Shown here: positions 35,142 through 43,659 of the stretch, one piece after another
Layout of the letters: every line of letters starts with the position of its first letter
Position numbering within the stretch: the first letter of the stretch is position 1
From: a virus
DNA length: 64,000 nt
Reading direction: 5' to 3' (one strand)
IMG/VR virus record: IMGVR_UViG_3300009149_000028
Span: 1-64,000 of that record
The notes under the pieces: model-generated
Seen by the model: only the letters and a program-made list of their open reading frames with translations
What the model was told of the DNA's origin: nothing
The model's database searches: none
Program-made: the position numbers and the translations under genes

Positions 35142-35213
35142 AGTTTTAAGTTTTTTATTTTCAATTTAAGTTAGTGAGGCAACGCGCCATACACTCGTTC
35201 GTTATAGTGCATA

Positions 35214-35396
35214 TTATTGCTTTACTTCTTTACCACAATCAAAACACTCGTATTCTGTTTCGCTTATTGGTTTTTGCATACTTGGCTGCACACAATCGCA
35301 ATAAAACGTACCCTTCGGCACAATAACATTATCTATATTTAATAGCTTGTTTTCTGCTTCCTTTTTACCTTCGTTGTACATTTGAAAATCATTCAT
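35214..35396 (-). CDS. Small Cys-rich protein of array
   Basis: 60 aa, with CDCVQP and CFDCGKEVKQ spaced like a zinc ribbon (two C-x-C or C-x2-C half-sites). It begins with a short helix (MNDFQMYNEGKKEAENKLLN). The following spacer has only a weak dyad (GCAACG ... CGTTATAG). Zinc binding is inferred. Confidence 0.7.
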   Translation of the reverse strand: MNDFQMYNEGKKEAENKLLNIDNVIVPKGTFYCDCVQPSMQKPISETEYECFDCGKEVKQ

Positions 35397-35456
35397 AATT
35401 CATATTTTTAAGTTATTAATCGCTACTAAAACATAGACCTTACATTATATTTAATG

Positions 35457-35654
35457 CTACTTATGTAGTTCTAAACAACGGTATCTAAAATTATATTCAT
35501 CGTACCAAAAACTTCTACAATTCCACATATTTATAGCATCCCCATAAACATTATTATCAAACTTTAACCCTCTTTCTTCTGCTTGTTTGCAACTGTCTAT
35601 CACTTTAAATCTGTGATAAAAGCATACAGTCATAAATCTTAATATTTTTTTCAT
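35457..35654 (-). CDS. Small aromatic hypothetical protein of array
   Basis: 65 aa, starting MKKILRFMTVCFYHRFKVID. It is rich in Cys, Trp and Tyr (NVYGDAINMWNCRSFWYDEY), typical of a compact domain that may bind metal or nucleic acid. The spacer downstream has no clear dyad. The family is not recognised. Confidence 0.7.
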   Translation of the reverse strand: MKKILRFMTVCFYHRFKVIDSCKQAEERGLKFDNNVYGDAINMWNCRSFWYDEYNFRYRCLELHK

Positions 35655-35692
35655 TTTATCTATTTTGTTTTTAGTTAATTAACCGCACTAAA

Positions 35693-35744
35693 ATATAACA
35701 CGGTATAAAATGGCATTAAAACGCCATCTATACAACCGTTATAT
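35693..35744 (-). repeat. attC-like imperfect palindrome (array spacer 3)
   Basis: Left arm ATATAACACGGTATAAAATG plus GC (35693-35714), loop ATTAAAAC, right arm GCCATCTATACAACCGTTAT plus AT (35723-35744). The ends pair perfectly (ATATAAC / GTTATAT), as do the ATGGC / GCCAT ends at the loop. The middle pairs with bulges, as in attC sites. Confidence 0.6.
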
Positions 35745-35748
35745 GCAA

Positions 35749-36057
35749 TTATAGTTTTAGTATTTGTTTAATGTCTGAATAACTAAACGTGCTACTTTTG
35801 AATTGATTCTTATCATTAGGGTTATACTTACCTATTTTATGACAATCTCTTTGTATATGATACAATAAATCACCAGTAGCGTACAGACTGCCATTTTTAT
35901 TTATGCTGTAAACTACCCCTTCTTTTACCGTGTACAAATCTCTTCTTGCAACATAATCTCTACCACAATAACACAAAGATATTTCCGCAAACAACCCACC
36001 TTCAAGCTCTCCACTTATTCTTAAATTTTCGGATAGTTCTTTTTCTATTAAATCCAT
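35749..36057 (-). CDS. Hypothetical protein, first gene of small-gene array
   Basis: 102 aa, starting MDLIEKELSENLRISGELEG. It is a beta-rich middle (YCGRDYVARRDLYTVKEGVV) and a C-terminal helix with NPNDKNQFKSSTFSYSDIKQ. There is no signal or membrane segment. The stop falls five bases before the dyad at 35693-35744. The spacer to 36213 is 155 bases, AT-rich, without a gene. Confidence 0.7.
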   Translation of the reverse strand: MDLIEKELSENLRISGELEGGLFAEISLCYCGRDYVARRDLYTVKEGVVYSINKNGSLYATGDLLYHIQRDCHKIGKYNPNDKNQFKSSTFSYSDIKQILKL

Positions 36058-36212
36058 TCTATTAAGTTTATCGGTTAATAATCAACTGCATACAGCATAT
36101 AGTAAACGGCAATACAAAACTTCTACTTTAACATTATGAGCAACATTTTAACCATTTCTTTATTTGTGGTTATTTATCCGTAAAATAAAACATTTTATAG
36201 CTGTACTCATTA

Positions 36213-36851
36213 TCACCCTATTAGCTTAGTGTTTTGTTGAATTAACAATTGAGCACCTTCTGAATCTAGATCAAAAAACAAAGACATTTTTTTAACTAGT
36301 TCTTGCATGCCCTTTTTGATGTTTTCAAAGAACTCAAGATTATCTTTAGTGTATTCAATAAACGTCATCCCATCCAATACGGTCCAGTGAATATTATTTA
36401 CTGAAGAGACTTTATGATCCTCATCTACTGGAAAATACTCATTAGACTTCCCATTAAATACCTCCATGAAAATTTTATAATCAATTCCAATAGCGCAATC
36501 TGGAGCAGTAAAAGCATCGAACCCTTTTATCTTGCGCGACACGCCTTCAATCGTACCTGAATAACTACCTTCACTTACACTATTCATCGTTAGAGAAGTT
36601 GTTGCTTTGCATCTGTAAGCTATTACAAGGCGTTCACTTTTTTTAAATTCATGATACTTTGGTATGGCTTTATATATAGCTTCTGTCAGCTCAGCTTCTG
36701 TGTTGTAGCCAGCATTACTAACTCCCGTCAAATTAAAGAACTCCTCATCTATCCCTCTAATTTCAAAACCATATTTTTGAGTATAAAACAAAGGGTAGGA
36801 CACTGGATGTTCTGTGCCAATTCTAAATTCTTTTTTACCAACTTTAGCCAT
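36213..36851 (-). CDS. Hypothetical protein
   Basis: 212 aa, starting MAKVGKKEFRIGTEHPVSYP. It is a mixed alpha/beta protein with a C-terminal helical segment (FFENIKKGMQELVKKMSLFF). Middle motifs such as GFDAFTAPDCAIGIDYKIFM are not recognised. The gene lies between the tail sheath and the small-gene array and is separated from the sheath by a strong terminator. Confidence 0.75.
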   Translation of the reverse strand: MAKVGKKEFRIGTEHPVSYPLFYTQKYGFEIRGIDEEFFNLTGVSNAGYNTEAELTEAIYKAIPKYHEFKKSERLVIAYRCKATTSLTMNSVSEGSYSGTIEGVSRKIKGFDAFTAPDCAIGIDYKIFMEVFNGKSNEYFPVDEDHKVSSVNNIHWTVLDGMTFIEYTKDNLEFFENIKKGMQELVKKMSLFFDLDSEGAQLLIQQNTKLIG

Positions 36852-36980
36852 AACATATTTCTTTTGTATGATTTAATAACGAATTAATTTTAAATTTGTT
36901 GCCTATGAATCCGTTATAATATTATTACTTAATCGGAAATTTTCCGATTATCATATCTCATATTTACATTTTTAGCAAAA

Positions 36981-37009
36981 AAAAAGAGACCCTTTTGAGG
37001 TCTCTTTTT
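36981..37009. terminator. Bidirectional rho-independent terminator
   Basis: AAAAAGAGACC-CTTTTGA-GGTCTCTTTTT, an 11-bp perfect stem flanked by A- and T-runs, immediately downstream of the tail sheath gene. Confidence 0.88.
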
Positions 37010-37032
37010 ATATATTTGATTATTAATCTCTG

Positions 37033-39414
37033 TTAAAAATCTTCGAACGAAGCGCCAGTTGGTAAAACTTGAAAGGTCAAGTCGATGAATTCAACTGATG
37101 GAGTTGGTTGTAATTGAATCTTACCTACCAATGTGTTTCTATCAATTGTATCTGTAGAGTTCAAAGTGTCATCCATTACCACATTAAAAGCATTTAAACC
37201 TCTTTGGTTTTGGATATTCAATAATATTGGCTCCACTTTCGCTAAGAATTGATCTCTTAACGTCTGATCGTTTTGTTCGAAAAGCAATGTTAAAGATGCT
37301 GCAGCTACTAATCTTCTTACTTGAAGTAATAATCTTCTTACGTTGATTCTATCAAGTGAAGAACTTTGTCTCTGTAGTGTCTTCTGACCAAAGATAACGA
37401 TACCTTGTTGAACGAAAGATGCAATTGGATTGATTCTTCCTTGGTAAAGCGTATCTCTGTTTCCAGCGTTCATTTTCACATCAACTTTGTTTACAAAGTC
37501 TCCTAACAAACCTCTGTTGATACCTGCTGGCGCGAACCATGGGTTAGCAACATTATCTGTAAGCGCGATTGCTTGAACAGCTCCCATTGTAGGTGCTTGG
37601 TAAGTATAAACACTATTGTTAGCGTCTATAATTTGAATCCAAGGCCAATAAGTAGCAGCATAACTAGAATCAATTCCTGTTGAATCTAATATAGACACAA
37701 TCTCTTCTGGAGTTCCCTTAACTTCACCAGAGGTAAGTCTTGGAGCATCCATTATGTATAAGCTATCAGCTCTATCTTCAACCATTTCAAGCGCAGAATT
37801 AATTAACTCAAAGTTATTTGAGAAATCTATACCTGGCGTTGCGAATAGGTTGATGTCAACCTCTTCTGGATTAGAAAATGTTCCAATACCTGCTTTAAAT
37901 GAATTTGAGTTATCTATTTTAGATGCTGCAAATTCTTCATATTGCTCTTCATAAGAATACAATTTATCCCATCCATCAAAACCGCCTGCTGGCACTAATG
38001 TGAATTTCAATTTATTTCTATCAATTCTAGTTCCTGCAGCATTAGTATAAGCTGACATTGAAATTTTATCTCCAGTAGTAAATCCTGTTGGCGCAGCGCT
38101 TTCCATATGGAAACCGTTAACAGTTGTCATTCCGCTAGAAACCCCTCCTTGATAAGAGAAAAAATCTTTCTCAAGAGTCTTGATAGAATTCTGGAAAGAA
38201 ATCTCATTTTGAGTTTGAGAAGTGTATCCAAGCTCAGTAAGACCTAAATAAGATCTAAAGATTGAATCTCCTGACAAATATGTAGTTTTATAAAATAAAT
38301 CTGGAGCAGTTGTTCCAGAAACTCCATTATTTCTAATGCTATATCCTCTAAAACCACCTGGTACAGTGTTAGATGGTATATTTTGAGCCATCTCTACAGT
38401 TATGTAAGAAGATCTCCTTGGGTAATCCTCATCAGTTGTACCAATTACTCTTGCAATGTAACCGTTTGAAGTTTCATCTAACGAAAGATTAGAGAATCTT
38501 TCAAGAGCTGTTTGGCTAGCTGTTTTGTCTGTATCATTAAAGCTTCTTACTAGAAGATCGAATGTATAGTTGTTAATGTCAATGTTTTGAATTGATATCT
38601 TGATTTCTTGATTTGCAGAATCACCATCAGAAATTGTTCTAACCTTGAAAAGGTTTCTAACTTCATTTCCTATAACTCTAGAAACAACCCATGGAGTAAC
38701 TGCGTCAGAATAACTGTCAGCATAATCTGTATAAGAAGCATCATTTGCGTATACTAAAGTAGGACTCAAATCTGACAACTCACCTCTTGCAAAAGATTCT
38801 CTCACATAATGAGGAAAAATACTTTCAACATAAAGATCAATTTCCCCTGTTATAACATCTGGACTTTCACCTAACGCTCTAACAATGTAATCATCTCTAG
38901 TTTCATCTAAAGATACTGTCATTCCGCTTCCAGTAATCCCTGTCATAGGACCTGTAGTTGCGCTTAATACGAATGAACTAAGAGGTGTACTACCTGTAGT
39001 TAACCCCCCTATAGTCACGTCACTTTCCTCATTGAATGAGAACTCTCCGCTAATTTGATTTGCTTTACTTCTAAGAACTGCTAATACTGATCCAGCATTA
39101 GTTGATCCTGTTCCAGCAACGATTAACCACGCTCCTGAGTTAGTAAAACCATTTTGTCCCAAAATTCTTGTGACCGTTAACTCATTGGACTGTGCCAAGA
39201 ATGCGTTCGCAACATAAGGGAGTGAAAATTTAGGGTTTGTGCTTCCAAATCTTGCAAGGTACTCATCGGTACTTGCAATTTTTACTGGTTCGAAAGCAGG
39301 CCCTTTTAACGTTTTACCAACAAGACCCAATCTTGTGATACCAACTCTTGATGCAAAGATGGTAAAATCTTGTTCTCTAGTAAAAACACCTGGTGATAAG
39401 AATACTGTAGCCAT
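37033..39414 (-). CDS. 18: Tail sheath protein, T4 gp18 family
   Basis: 793 aa, longer than T4 gp18 (659 aa). The N-terminus has the family start FLSPGVFTREQDFT, followed by GLVGKTLKGPAFEPVKI and YLARFG. The C-terminal core, the part conserved among contractile sheaths, contains QGIVIFGQKTLQRQSSSLDR, then INVRRLLLQVRRLVAAA and the final strand FIDLTFQVLPTG. The extra length lies in the middle beta-rich protrusion domains. It is the first of a minus-strand run of tail genes. Confidence 0.93.
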   Translation of the reverse strand: MATVFLSPGVFTREQDFTIFASRVGITRLGLVGKTLKGPAFEPVKIASTDEYLARFGSTNPKFSLPYVANAFLAQSNELTVTRILGQNGFTNSGAWLIVAGTGSTNAGSVLAVLRSKANQISGEFSFNEESDVTIGGLTTGSTPLSSFVLSATTGPMTGITGSGMTVSLDETRDDYIVRALGESPDVITGEIDLYVESIFPHYVRESFARGELSDLSPTLVYANDASYTDYADSYSDAVTPWVVSRVIGNEVRNLFKVRTISDGDSANQEIKISIQNIDINNYTFDLLVRSFNDTDKTASQTALERFSNLSLDETSNGYIARVIGTTDEDYPRRSSYITVEMAQNIPSNTVPGGFRGYSIRNNGVSGTTAPDLFYKTTYLSGDSIFRSYLGLTELGYTSQTQNEISFQNSIKTLEKDFFSYQGGVSSGMTTVNGFHMESAAPTGFTTGDKISMSAYTNAAGTRIDRNKLKFTLVPAGGFDGWDKLYSYEEQYEEFAASKIDNSNSFKAGIGTFSNPEEVDINLFATPGIDFSNNFELINSALEMVEDRADSLYIMDAPRLTSGEVKGTPEEIVSILDSTGIDSSYAATYWPWIQIIDANNSVYTYQAPTMGAVQAIALTDNVANPWFAPAGINRGLLGDFVNKVDVKMNAGNRDTLYQGRINPIASFVQQGIVIFGQKTLQRQSSSLDRINVRRLLLQVRRLVAAASLTLLFEQNDQTLRDQFLAKVEPILLNIQNQRGLNAFNVVMDDTLNSTDTIDRNTLVGKIQLQPTPSVEFIDLTFQVLPTGASFEDF

Positions 39415-39437
39415 TTAACTTCTATTTTTAGTCTTTT

Positions 39438-39791
39438 TTACTCGGTTTTTTTTGTTTTTTTACTTTTTGCAGAAGAAGCTTCCTTAATGATTTCCGAATC
39501 TTTCTCATCAATCACTCCGTCCTTGTTTACATCTGCAATATATTCTTCAGTTTGTTCTTTAGCCTTTTCCACTTCAGAAATCACTTTCTTTGGTGCTTCA
39601 GGGGCTGGAGCTGCTATTGAAGCTTCTACTAGGTGTCCATGTTTAAATAGAAATTTGTTAACCACTTGATCAACACTATTCAAAGTTGGAATATCAACCG
39701 TTTCACCAGCTAATATCTTGTATACAACCGATCTAACTCCATCTTTGAAGTGTAATGTGGCATATCCTTGTTTTGTGTTCCTAACTATCAT
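39438..39791 (-). CDS. Hypothetical tail-cluster protein with EF-hand/dockerin-like motif
   Basis: 117 aa. The N-terminal half is beta-rich (GYATLHFKDGVRSVVYKILA). After an Ala/Pro linker comes DVNKDGVIDEKDSEIIKE, a textbook D-x-N-x-D-G-x-I-D-x-x-D calcium-binding loop with its exiting helix. A Lys-rich tail ends the protein (SSAKSKKTKKTE). It sits between sheath and gp15-like genes, so it may stabilise or decorate the tail. The calcium loop is seen directly; the role is inference. Confidence 0.78.
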   Translation of the reverse strand: MIVRNTKQGYATLHFKDGVRSVVYKILAGETVDIPTLNSVDQVVNKFLFKHGHLVEASIAAPAPEAPKKVISEVEKAKEQTEEYIADVNKDGVIDEKDSEIIKEASSAKSKKTKKTE

Positions 39792-39808
39792 TCTACACGC
39801 TATTTTTA

Positions 39809-39816
39809 GATAAATA
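39809..39816 (-). promoter_or_regulatory. Candidate late promoter motif
   Basis: The minus strand reads CTATTTAT, 17 bases before the ATG of the EF-hand gene. Confidence 0.4.
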
Positions 39817-39858
39817 GATAAAAATTTTCAAACTTATGCTTATTTACCTGAATACTAA

Positions 39859-40578
39859 TTAATCTTTTTTCTCGCAAATATTGATTGCTATTTTAGTAAT
39901 CGTACTTACTTTCTCAAAGTCAGAAGGGTCTATTAATTTTCCGTGTACCTCTAAAGGTATTCTCACCGTATAAATAGACTCTTGAGTCAAATCATCAATA
40001 TTATTTTCAGTGCTTGGATCTCCAGACATATATGCTGGAACATCGTATCCATTTATTTTCATATATCCTTGAAAATCTGAAAAACCATCTCTTATAATCA
40101 TCTCATAAAACTCATTTACATCTTCCATGTAATGAGTTTCAAAAATTAATTCATAACCAGTATTAACATAAGTTGGTTGTGGAATTTTATAAATATCATA
40201 CCCTTTTAAAGTTCCGTCAAAAACAGGAACTTTAACAAATGAAAATTTTCTCTTTCTTGGTATTGTTGACTTAAGTGGGGATAAGCCTTTTTTCACATTC
40301 GTCCTATGGATAGTAACAAACGGTCTAGCTATTTCCTCCCCTCTTTCTTCATTATTAAAAGCCCAGTTTTGTTTTCTTTCCGCCCAAAGTTCTTTGTTTC
40401 CCCAAAGAACTGGTACGGGTATTTGCTTATCCGTTTGATCTGTAACAGAAAAATTTAACTCTTTTATGTAATCAAAAACTCCTAGATCTAAATCCTCTAA
40501 AGCAAGCTTCTGAGGCAAAAAATTGCTGTTTTCAAAATTCTTATCCAGTAAATCTTGTTGGTTTTTTATAGTACCCAT
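39859..40578 (-). CDS. Probable proximal tail sheath stabiliser (gp15-like tail completion)
   Basis: 239 aa, near the 272 aa of T4 gp15. The layout matches the family: a strand ending QIPVPVLWGNKELWAERK (compare the IPV-x-YG start in gp15-type proteins), a long beta core with IPRKRKFSFVKVPVFD and GYELIFETHYMEDVNEFYEM, and a C-terminal VRIPLEVHGKLIDPSD. The position, next to the sheath and neck genes, fits. The assignment rests on pattern and context, not a diagnostic motif. Confidence 0.6.
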   Translation of the reverse strand: MGTIKNQQDLLDKNFENSNFLPQKLALEDLDLGVFDYIKELNFSVTDQTDKQIPVPVLWGNKELWAERKQNWAFNNEERGEEIARPFVTIHRTNVKKGLSPLKSTIPRKRKFSFVKVPVFDGTLKGYDIYKIPQPTYVNTGYELIFETHYMEDVNEFYEMIIRDGFSDFQGYMKINGYDVPAYMSGDPSTENNIDDLTQESIYTVRIPLEVHGKLIDPSDFEKVSTITKIAINICEKKD

Positions 40579-40590
40579 AGAGATGTTTAT

Positions 40591-40600
40591 TAATAAATAG
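40591..40600 (-). promoter_or_regulatory. Candidate late promoter motif
   Basis: The minus strand reads CTATTTATTA, 12 bases before the gp15-like ATG. Confidence 0.45.
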
Positions 40601-40694
40601 CTAACAAATATTTGATTTTTCGCTTTTTACGAGATATATTTGTTTTGTTGTAACCCTTAAAAGGGTGTGAAAGGATATTAAATACTTGAACATT

Positions 40695-40940
40695 AAACTA
40701 CGTTCCCCAATGAGATACACGGGTAATTGTTACGAATGCATCCCCATAATACTAGGGGGTAAATGCTAAGTCTATTATCTTTGTTCTGAGGTGTTATTGA
40801 GATAATGGAGCCTAAATCAATGGGGAACTCGTCTTCACAGGAAGTTATCTCGGTTAACATGCAATAAGCGCCCCCTATAGATTCCCTTTTTAAAGAGGGG
40901 GACTTTAGGGGGTGTTTCTTGCAGATGACCAATCTGCAAA
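40695..40940. ncRNA. Candidate structured RNA
   Basis: This 395-base gap between two tail genes is GC-richer than its surroundings and full of pairing. GTTCCCCA (40702-40709) pairs with TGGGGAAC (40821-40828), closing a domain that contains GCATCCCC / GGGG-ATGC (40738-40766) and ATTATCT / AGATAAT (40774-40806). A second domain pairs CCCCCTA (40871-40877) with TAGGGGG (40906-40912). It is followed by a perfect 8-bp hairpin TTGCAGAT / ATCTGCAA (40919-40939). The strand is not determined. An open frame of 79 codons overlaps it on the minus strand, but its codon use is unlike its neighbours. The RNA family is not recognised. Confidence 0.4.
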
Positions 40941-40973
40941 AGAATCTATCTTCTAGGAATTTATTCTTGAGCC

Positions 40974-41450
40974 TCAGTTAATAAAAGACTCTACTGACTC
41001 AATAAAAAATTCTATCTCAAACTGAAGGTTAGAAAAAGTGTTATCATATGATGAAACGGGAGATTTAACTGATTCGGGACATACGCCTCGAAGAGCGTAT
41101 TCACGAATTACATTACCTTCTTCAGAAATCTTCCTAATTACTCCAGATTTTCTAAAGTTATTGTAATTAACGTCACTTCCAGCGCCAATCCAATTTTTTA
41201 TTTGATTAAGTGTTCTTTCATCCGCCCTTCTTAATGTTAATTTTAAACTAGCAATTGTTCTTCCAATTAATCTATTTGTAGCAATTACATGATCCACTAA
41301 AAGCTCCTCTTGACCCACAGTTATAATCCCTTCACAAATAAAATTATTGATATTATCAAAATCAACCTCAAATAAACCATTTTCATAAAGGCTCGTTATT
41401 GGAGAATATTCCTTAATGATGTTATAAGCAATATAGAATTGTTTTCTCAT
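40974..41450 (-). CDS. Tail tube-like protein (possible tube paralogue)
   Basis: 158 aa, the length of T4 gp19. The C-terminal two thirds follow the tube-protein pattern: a strand (SLKLTLRRADERTLNQIKNW), an NYNNFRKSGVIRKI segment, EYALRGVCPESV, and a final strand LQFEIEFFIESVESF. The real gp19 is at 31052, so this may be a tube-initiator or terminator component, or a second tube subunit. It lies between gp15-like and neck genes. The assignment is pattern-based. Confidence 0.5.
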   Translation of the reverse strand: MRKQFYIAYNIIKEYSPITSLYENGLFEVDFDNINNFICEGIITVGQEELLVDHVIATNRLIGRTIASLKLTLRRADERTLNQIKNWIGAGSDVNYNNFRKSGVIRKISEEGNVIREYALRGVCPESVKSPVSSYDNTFSNLQFEIEFFIESVESFIN

Positions 41451-41487
41451 AATGGAATTTATTGATTTAAAATGTTAATGTAAACAA

Positions 41488-42054
41488 TTATCTTGCTCTA
41501 AAAACATCCCCATCTACCTCTTTCGCTTTTATCGTAAGAGAGAATCTTCTATCTCCAGCGTAAGAGTGTTGATTAGATATTTGAGCAAATCCATCGTCAT
41601 ATATTTCATAGAATTGACCTTTATGAGCAATGAAATCCCCAGGGTGAAGGTCTACTGTAATATCGCCACCATCTTTTTTAACCAATCCTTTTTCTTCAAG
41701 GTGAGAAATGTGAACAGCAGCAGTAAGGTTCCCAAATGCTTTTTTGTAAGGACCAACTCCATTTCTTTTAGATGGATCATTAACTTCTACATTAATTCTA
41801 CCAAATACTTCAATTTCTTCTTTCCAGTTTTTCTTTTTAGCTTCACCATACAATTTATGAGCCCTAGTTTTTTTCATATCCACTCTATAGAGAATAAACG
41901 CTTCTTTGAGAATGTCTATAGTTAATTCTTTACCAACTTGATCAAAAAATCTAGCTTCAGCTTCACCAAAGAAAAGATCAATACCTGTCTTTTTTGTAAG
42001 GTTTTCGTTTGCCTCATTGGGTCTTTGTCCAAATTCTCCTAATCCGTCTTTCAT
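41488..42054 (-). CDS. Probable neck protein (gp14-like)
   Basis: 188 aa, shorter than T4 gp14 (256 aa). It begins MKDGLGEFGQRPNEANENLT. The body has HKLYGEAKKKNWKEEIEVFG, a strand around DITVDLHPGDFIAHKGQFYE, and ends GDRRFSLTIKAKEVDGDVFR, a pattern typical of gp14-type neck and head-to-tail joining proteins (a late D-V-F-x-x-R). It lies directly after the gp13-like gene with a six-base gap, as gp13 and gp14 are in T4. Confidence 0.55.
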   Translation of the reverse strand: MKDGLGEFGQRPNEANENLTKKTGIDLFFGEAEARFFDQVGKELTIDILKEAFILYRVDMKKTRAHKLYGEAKKKNWKEEIEVFGRINVEVNDPSKRNGVGPYKKAFGNLTAAVHISHLEEKGLVKKDGGDITVDLHPGDFIAHKGQFYEIYDDGFAQISNQHSYAGDRRFSLTIKAKEVDGDVFRAR

Positions 42055-42060
42055 AATTTA

Positions 42061-43239
42061 TTAACCCCAGAATATACCTAAAGGAATTGATTGTAAAGAT
42101 TTGTTAACTGCTTCTTGCATAGCAGCTCTGTCTTCTAATATTTTCTTTAAAGAAAGTTTATCTAAAGTCTCTTTAAGTTGATCTAGTAACCTGTCTTGAT
42201 CAGCTCTACCATTAGTAATAAGGTCAGCGCTATTCATTGTAACAGTTCCATCAGGTATAGGTAATTCTCCACTAAATTTACCTCTAATACCAATCCCTAA
42301 CAACTCTTTAGATAAAGCTTCAGCATAAGCCTTTACCCAGTTTTTACCAACATCATTTAAATCATCAAATGCAATATTATATAAAGGCGCATCAGCTGGT
42401 CCAGAAACAAGTCCATTACCCGTTTTTCCAGTATCTCCTAATCCTTGAGGATTAGCAGTATTACCACTAAAAAGTGCATTACCATCAGTACCTACTCTAT
42501 CAAAGTATCTATAAAATAAAGTACCAGGAGTACCAGCGCCCATTGTATAAACATTTGATTCTCCAGAGCCTTGAGTTCTTGTAGGAATAGGATATAATCT
42601 TAAAACTCTAGTTCCGCCAGATCCAGCATGTATTGTGTAAGAAAATTCTGAACCTCGAACTTTATTTCTCAACTCCATCGCCTGAGCTGTAAGAATTGTA
42701 TCAAAAACTGGAACAACAGAATATAATGAGTTTCCAGCGAAACTTGCTCCAAACTCATAAAAATCTATACCATTATTACTAAAAGGGCTTAAACCATAAA
42801 GATTAATAAAACTAGGCGTGTACCACATAATTTCTTCAACCTCCCTGTTAGCTGGTATAGAATAATTCTGAGTACCTGCAGTTAATGATAAACCATCAGT
42901 TTTTAACTCTCGCGTAGTATTAACACCTCCACCAATCATTTCTGAAGGATGTTTAGCCATAGATTTCTCCATGTACAAGCTATTTGCTACATACTTAAGA
43001 GTAACGTCTTCATTATTTGGAAGCCCTAGCATTTCTGCCATCCTATTCTCTAAAGCCCAATTGTTAATGTTACTAGAATACATTTCGATAGCTTGGCATA
43101 TACACTCTTCTATTTGCTCATCTACTAACTCTACAGTAAGTACAGGAGCGCCAATTTTTCTACGAATCCTCCTGAAAAGCGCCTGTTGAGCGCTTTCAGT
43201 CATTCCAGTTAAACATTTTTCTACTACACAGATGCTCAT
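42061..43239 (-). CDS. Probable neck protein (gp13-like)
   Basis: 392 aa, larger than T4 gp13 (309 aa). The N-terminus is helical (QQALFRRIRRKIGAPVLTVE; QIEECICQAIEMYSSNINNW), as in head-tail connector proteins, with a beta-rich middle. The C-terminus returns to helices (KLSLKKILEDRAAMQEAVNK). Order on the minus strand (this gene, gp14-like, tube-like, gp15-like, sheath) fits the T4 head-to-tail gene order. No catalytic motif is visible. Confidence 0.55.
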   Translation of the reverse strand: MSICVVEKCLTGMTESAQQALFRRIRRKIGAPVLTVELVDEQIEECICQAIEMYSSNINNWALENRMAEMLGLPNNEDVTLKYVANSLYMEKSMAKHPSEMIGGGVNTTRELKTDGLSLTAGTQNYSIPANREVEEIMWYTPSFINLYGLSPFSNNGIDFYEFGASFAGNSLYSVVPVFDTILTAQAMELRNKVRGSEFSYTIHAGSGGTRVLRLYPIPTRTQGSGESNVYTMGAGTPGTLFYRYFDRVGTDGNALFSGNTANPQGLGDTGKTGNGLVSGPADAPLYNIAFDDLNDVGKNWVKAYAEALSKELLGIGIRGKFSGELPIPDGTVTMNSADLITNGRADQDRLLDQLKETLDKLSLKKILEDRAAMQEAVNKSLQSIPLGIFWG

Positions 43240-43248
43240 AATTATTTA

Positions 43249-43545
43249 TTAGTTAGGGAATACAACAGTGTTTGGATTAAAGCCTGGCTTGTCACCTTTT
43301 GTTCTAAAACCTACAAATGTACCTGAGGAAACCGAATAGCTTCCAACCATTATTTTTACACTTTGACCAGTAGTCATTGGGAATATTGCCGTTCCACCGC
43401 CTATAGCCGAAAGCTCAATTGACCCTGATGCAGTACAATAAACTTCGTGAACGGTTGTAGCTAATACTCCATCATAACCTGCTGCAGCTAAATCTTGAGT
43501 TCCAGAAAGGTTTAGAAATGAATAATTTGTATTATGAAATGCCAT
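43249..43545 (-). CDS. Small beta-rich virion protein
   Basis: 98 aa, starting MAFHNTNYSFLNLSGTQDLA. It is Gly/Ser/Thr-rich and beta-strand heavy (VYCTASGSIELSAIGGGTAI; GQSVKIMVGSYSVSSGTFVG), resembling small head-decoration or fibre domains. It is the first gene of the minus-strand neck run, and CTATTTATAA lies 18-27 bases upstream. A virion role is inferred. Confidence 0.7.
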   Translation of the reverse strand: MAFHNTNYSFLNLSGTQDLAAAGYDGVLATTVHEVYCTASGSIELSAIGGGTAIFPMTTGQSVKIMVGSYSVSSGTFVGFRTKGDKPGFNPNTVVFPN

Positions 43546-43562
43546 GATTAAATATTTTTTAT

Positions 43563-43572
43563 TTATAAATAG
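43563..43572 (-). promoter_or_regulatory. Candidate late promoter for neck/tail run
   Basis: The minus strand reads CTATTTATAA, 17 bases before the first ATG of the neck-tail block. Confidence 0.55.
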
Positions 43573-43659
43573 CTTTGAAAATTCTTCCTTAAGCTGTTTG
43601 GATATGATTATTCAAATCTATACATTTACTAAAATACATACATATTAACAAAATAAATT

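Noticed and set aside
40693-40932. 79-codon open frame on the minus strand
   Set aside because: It has codon use unlike its neighbours, covers several perfect stems and has no family resemblance. A structured RNA explains the region better, though a gene is not excluded.
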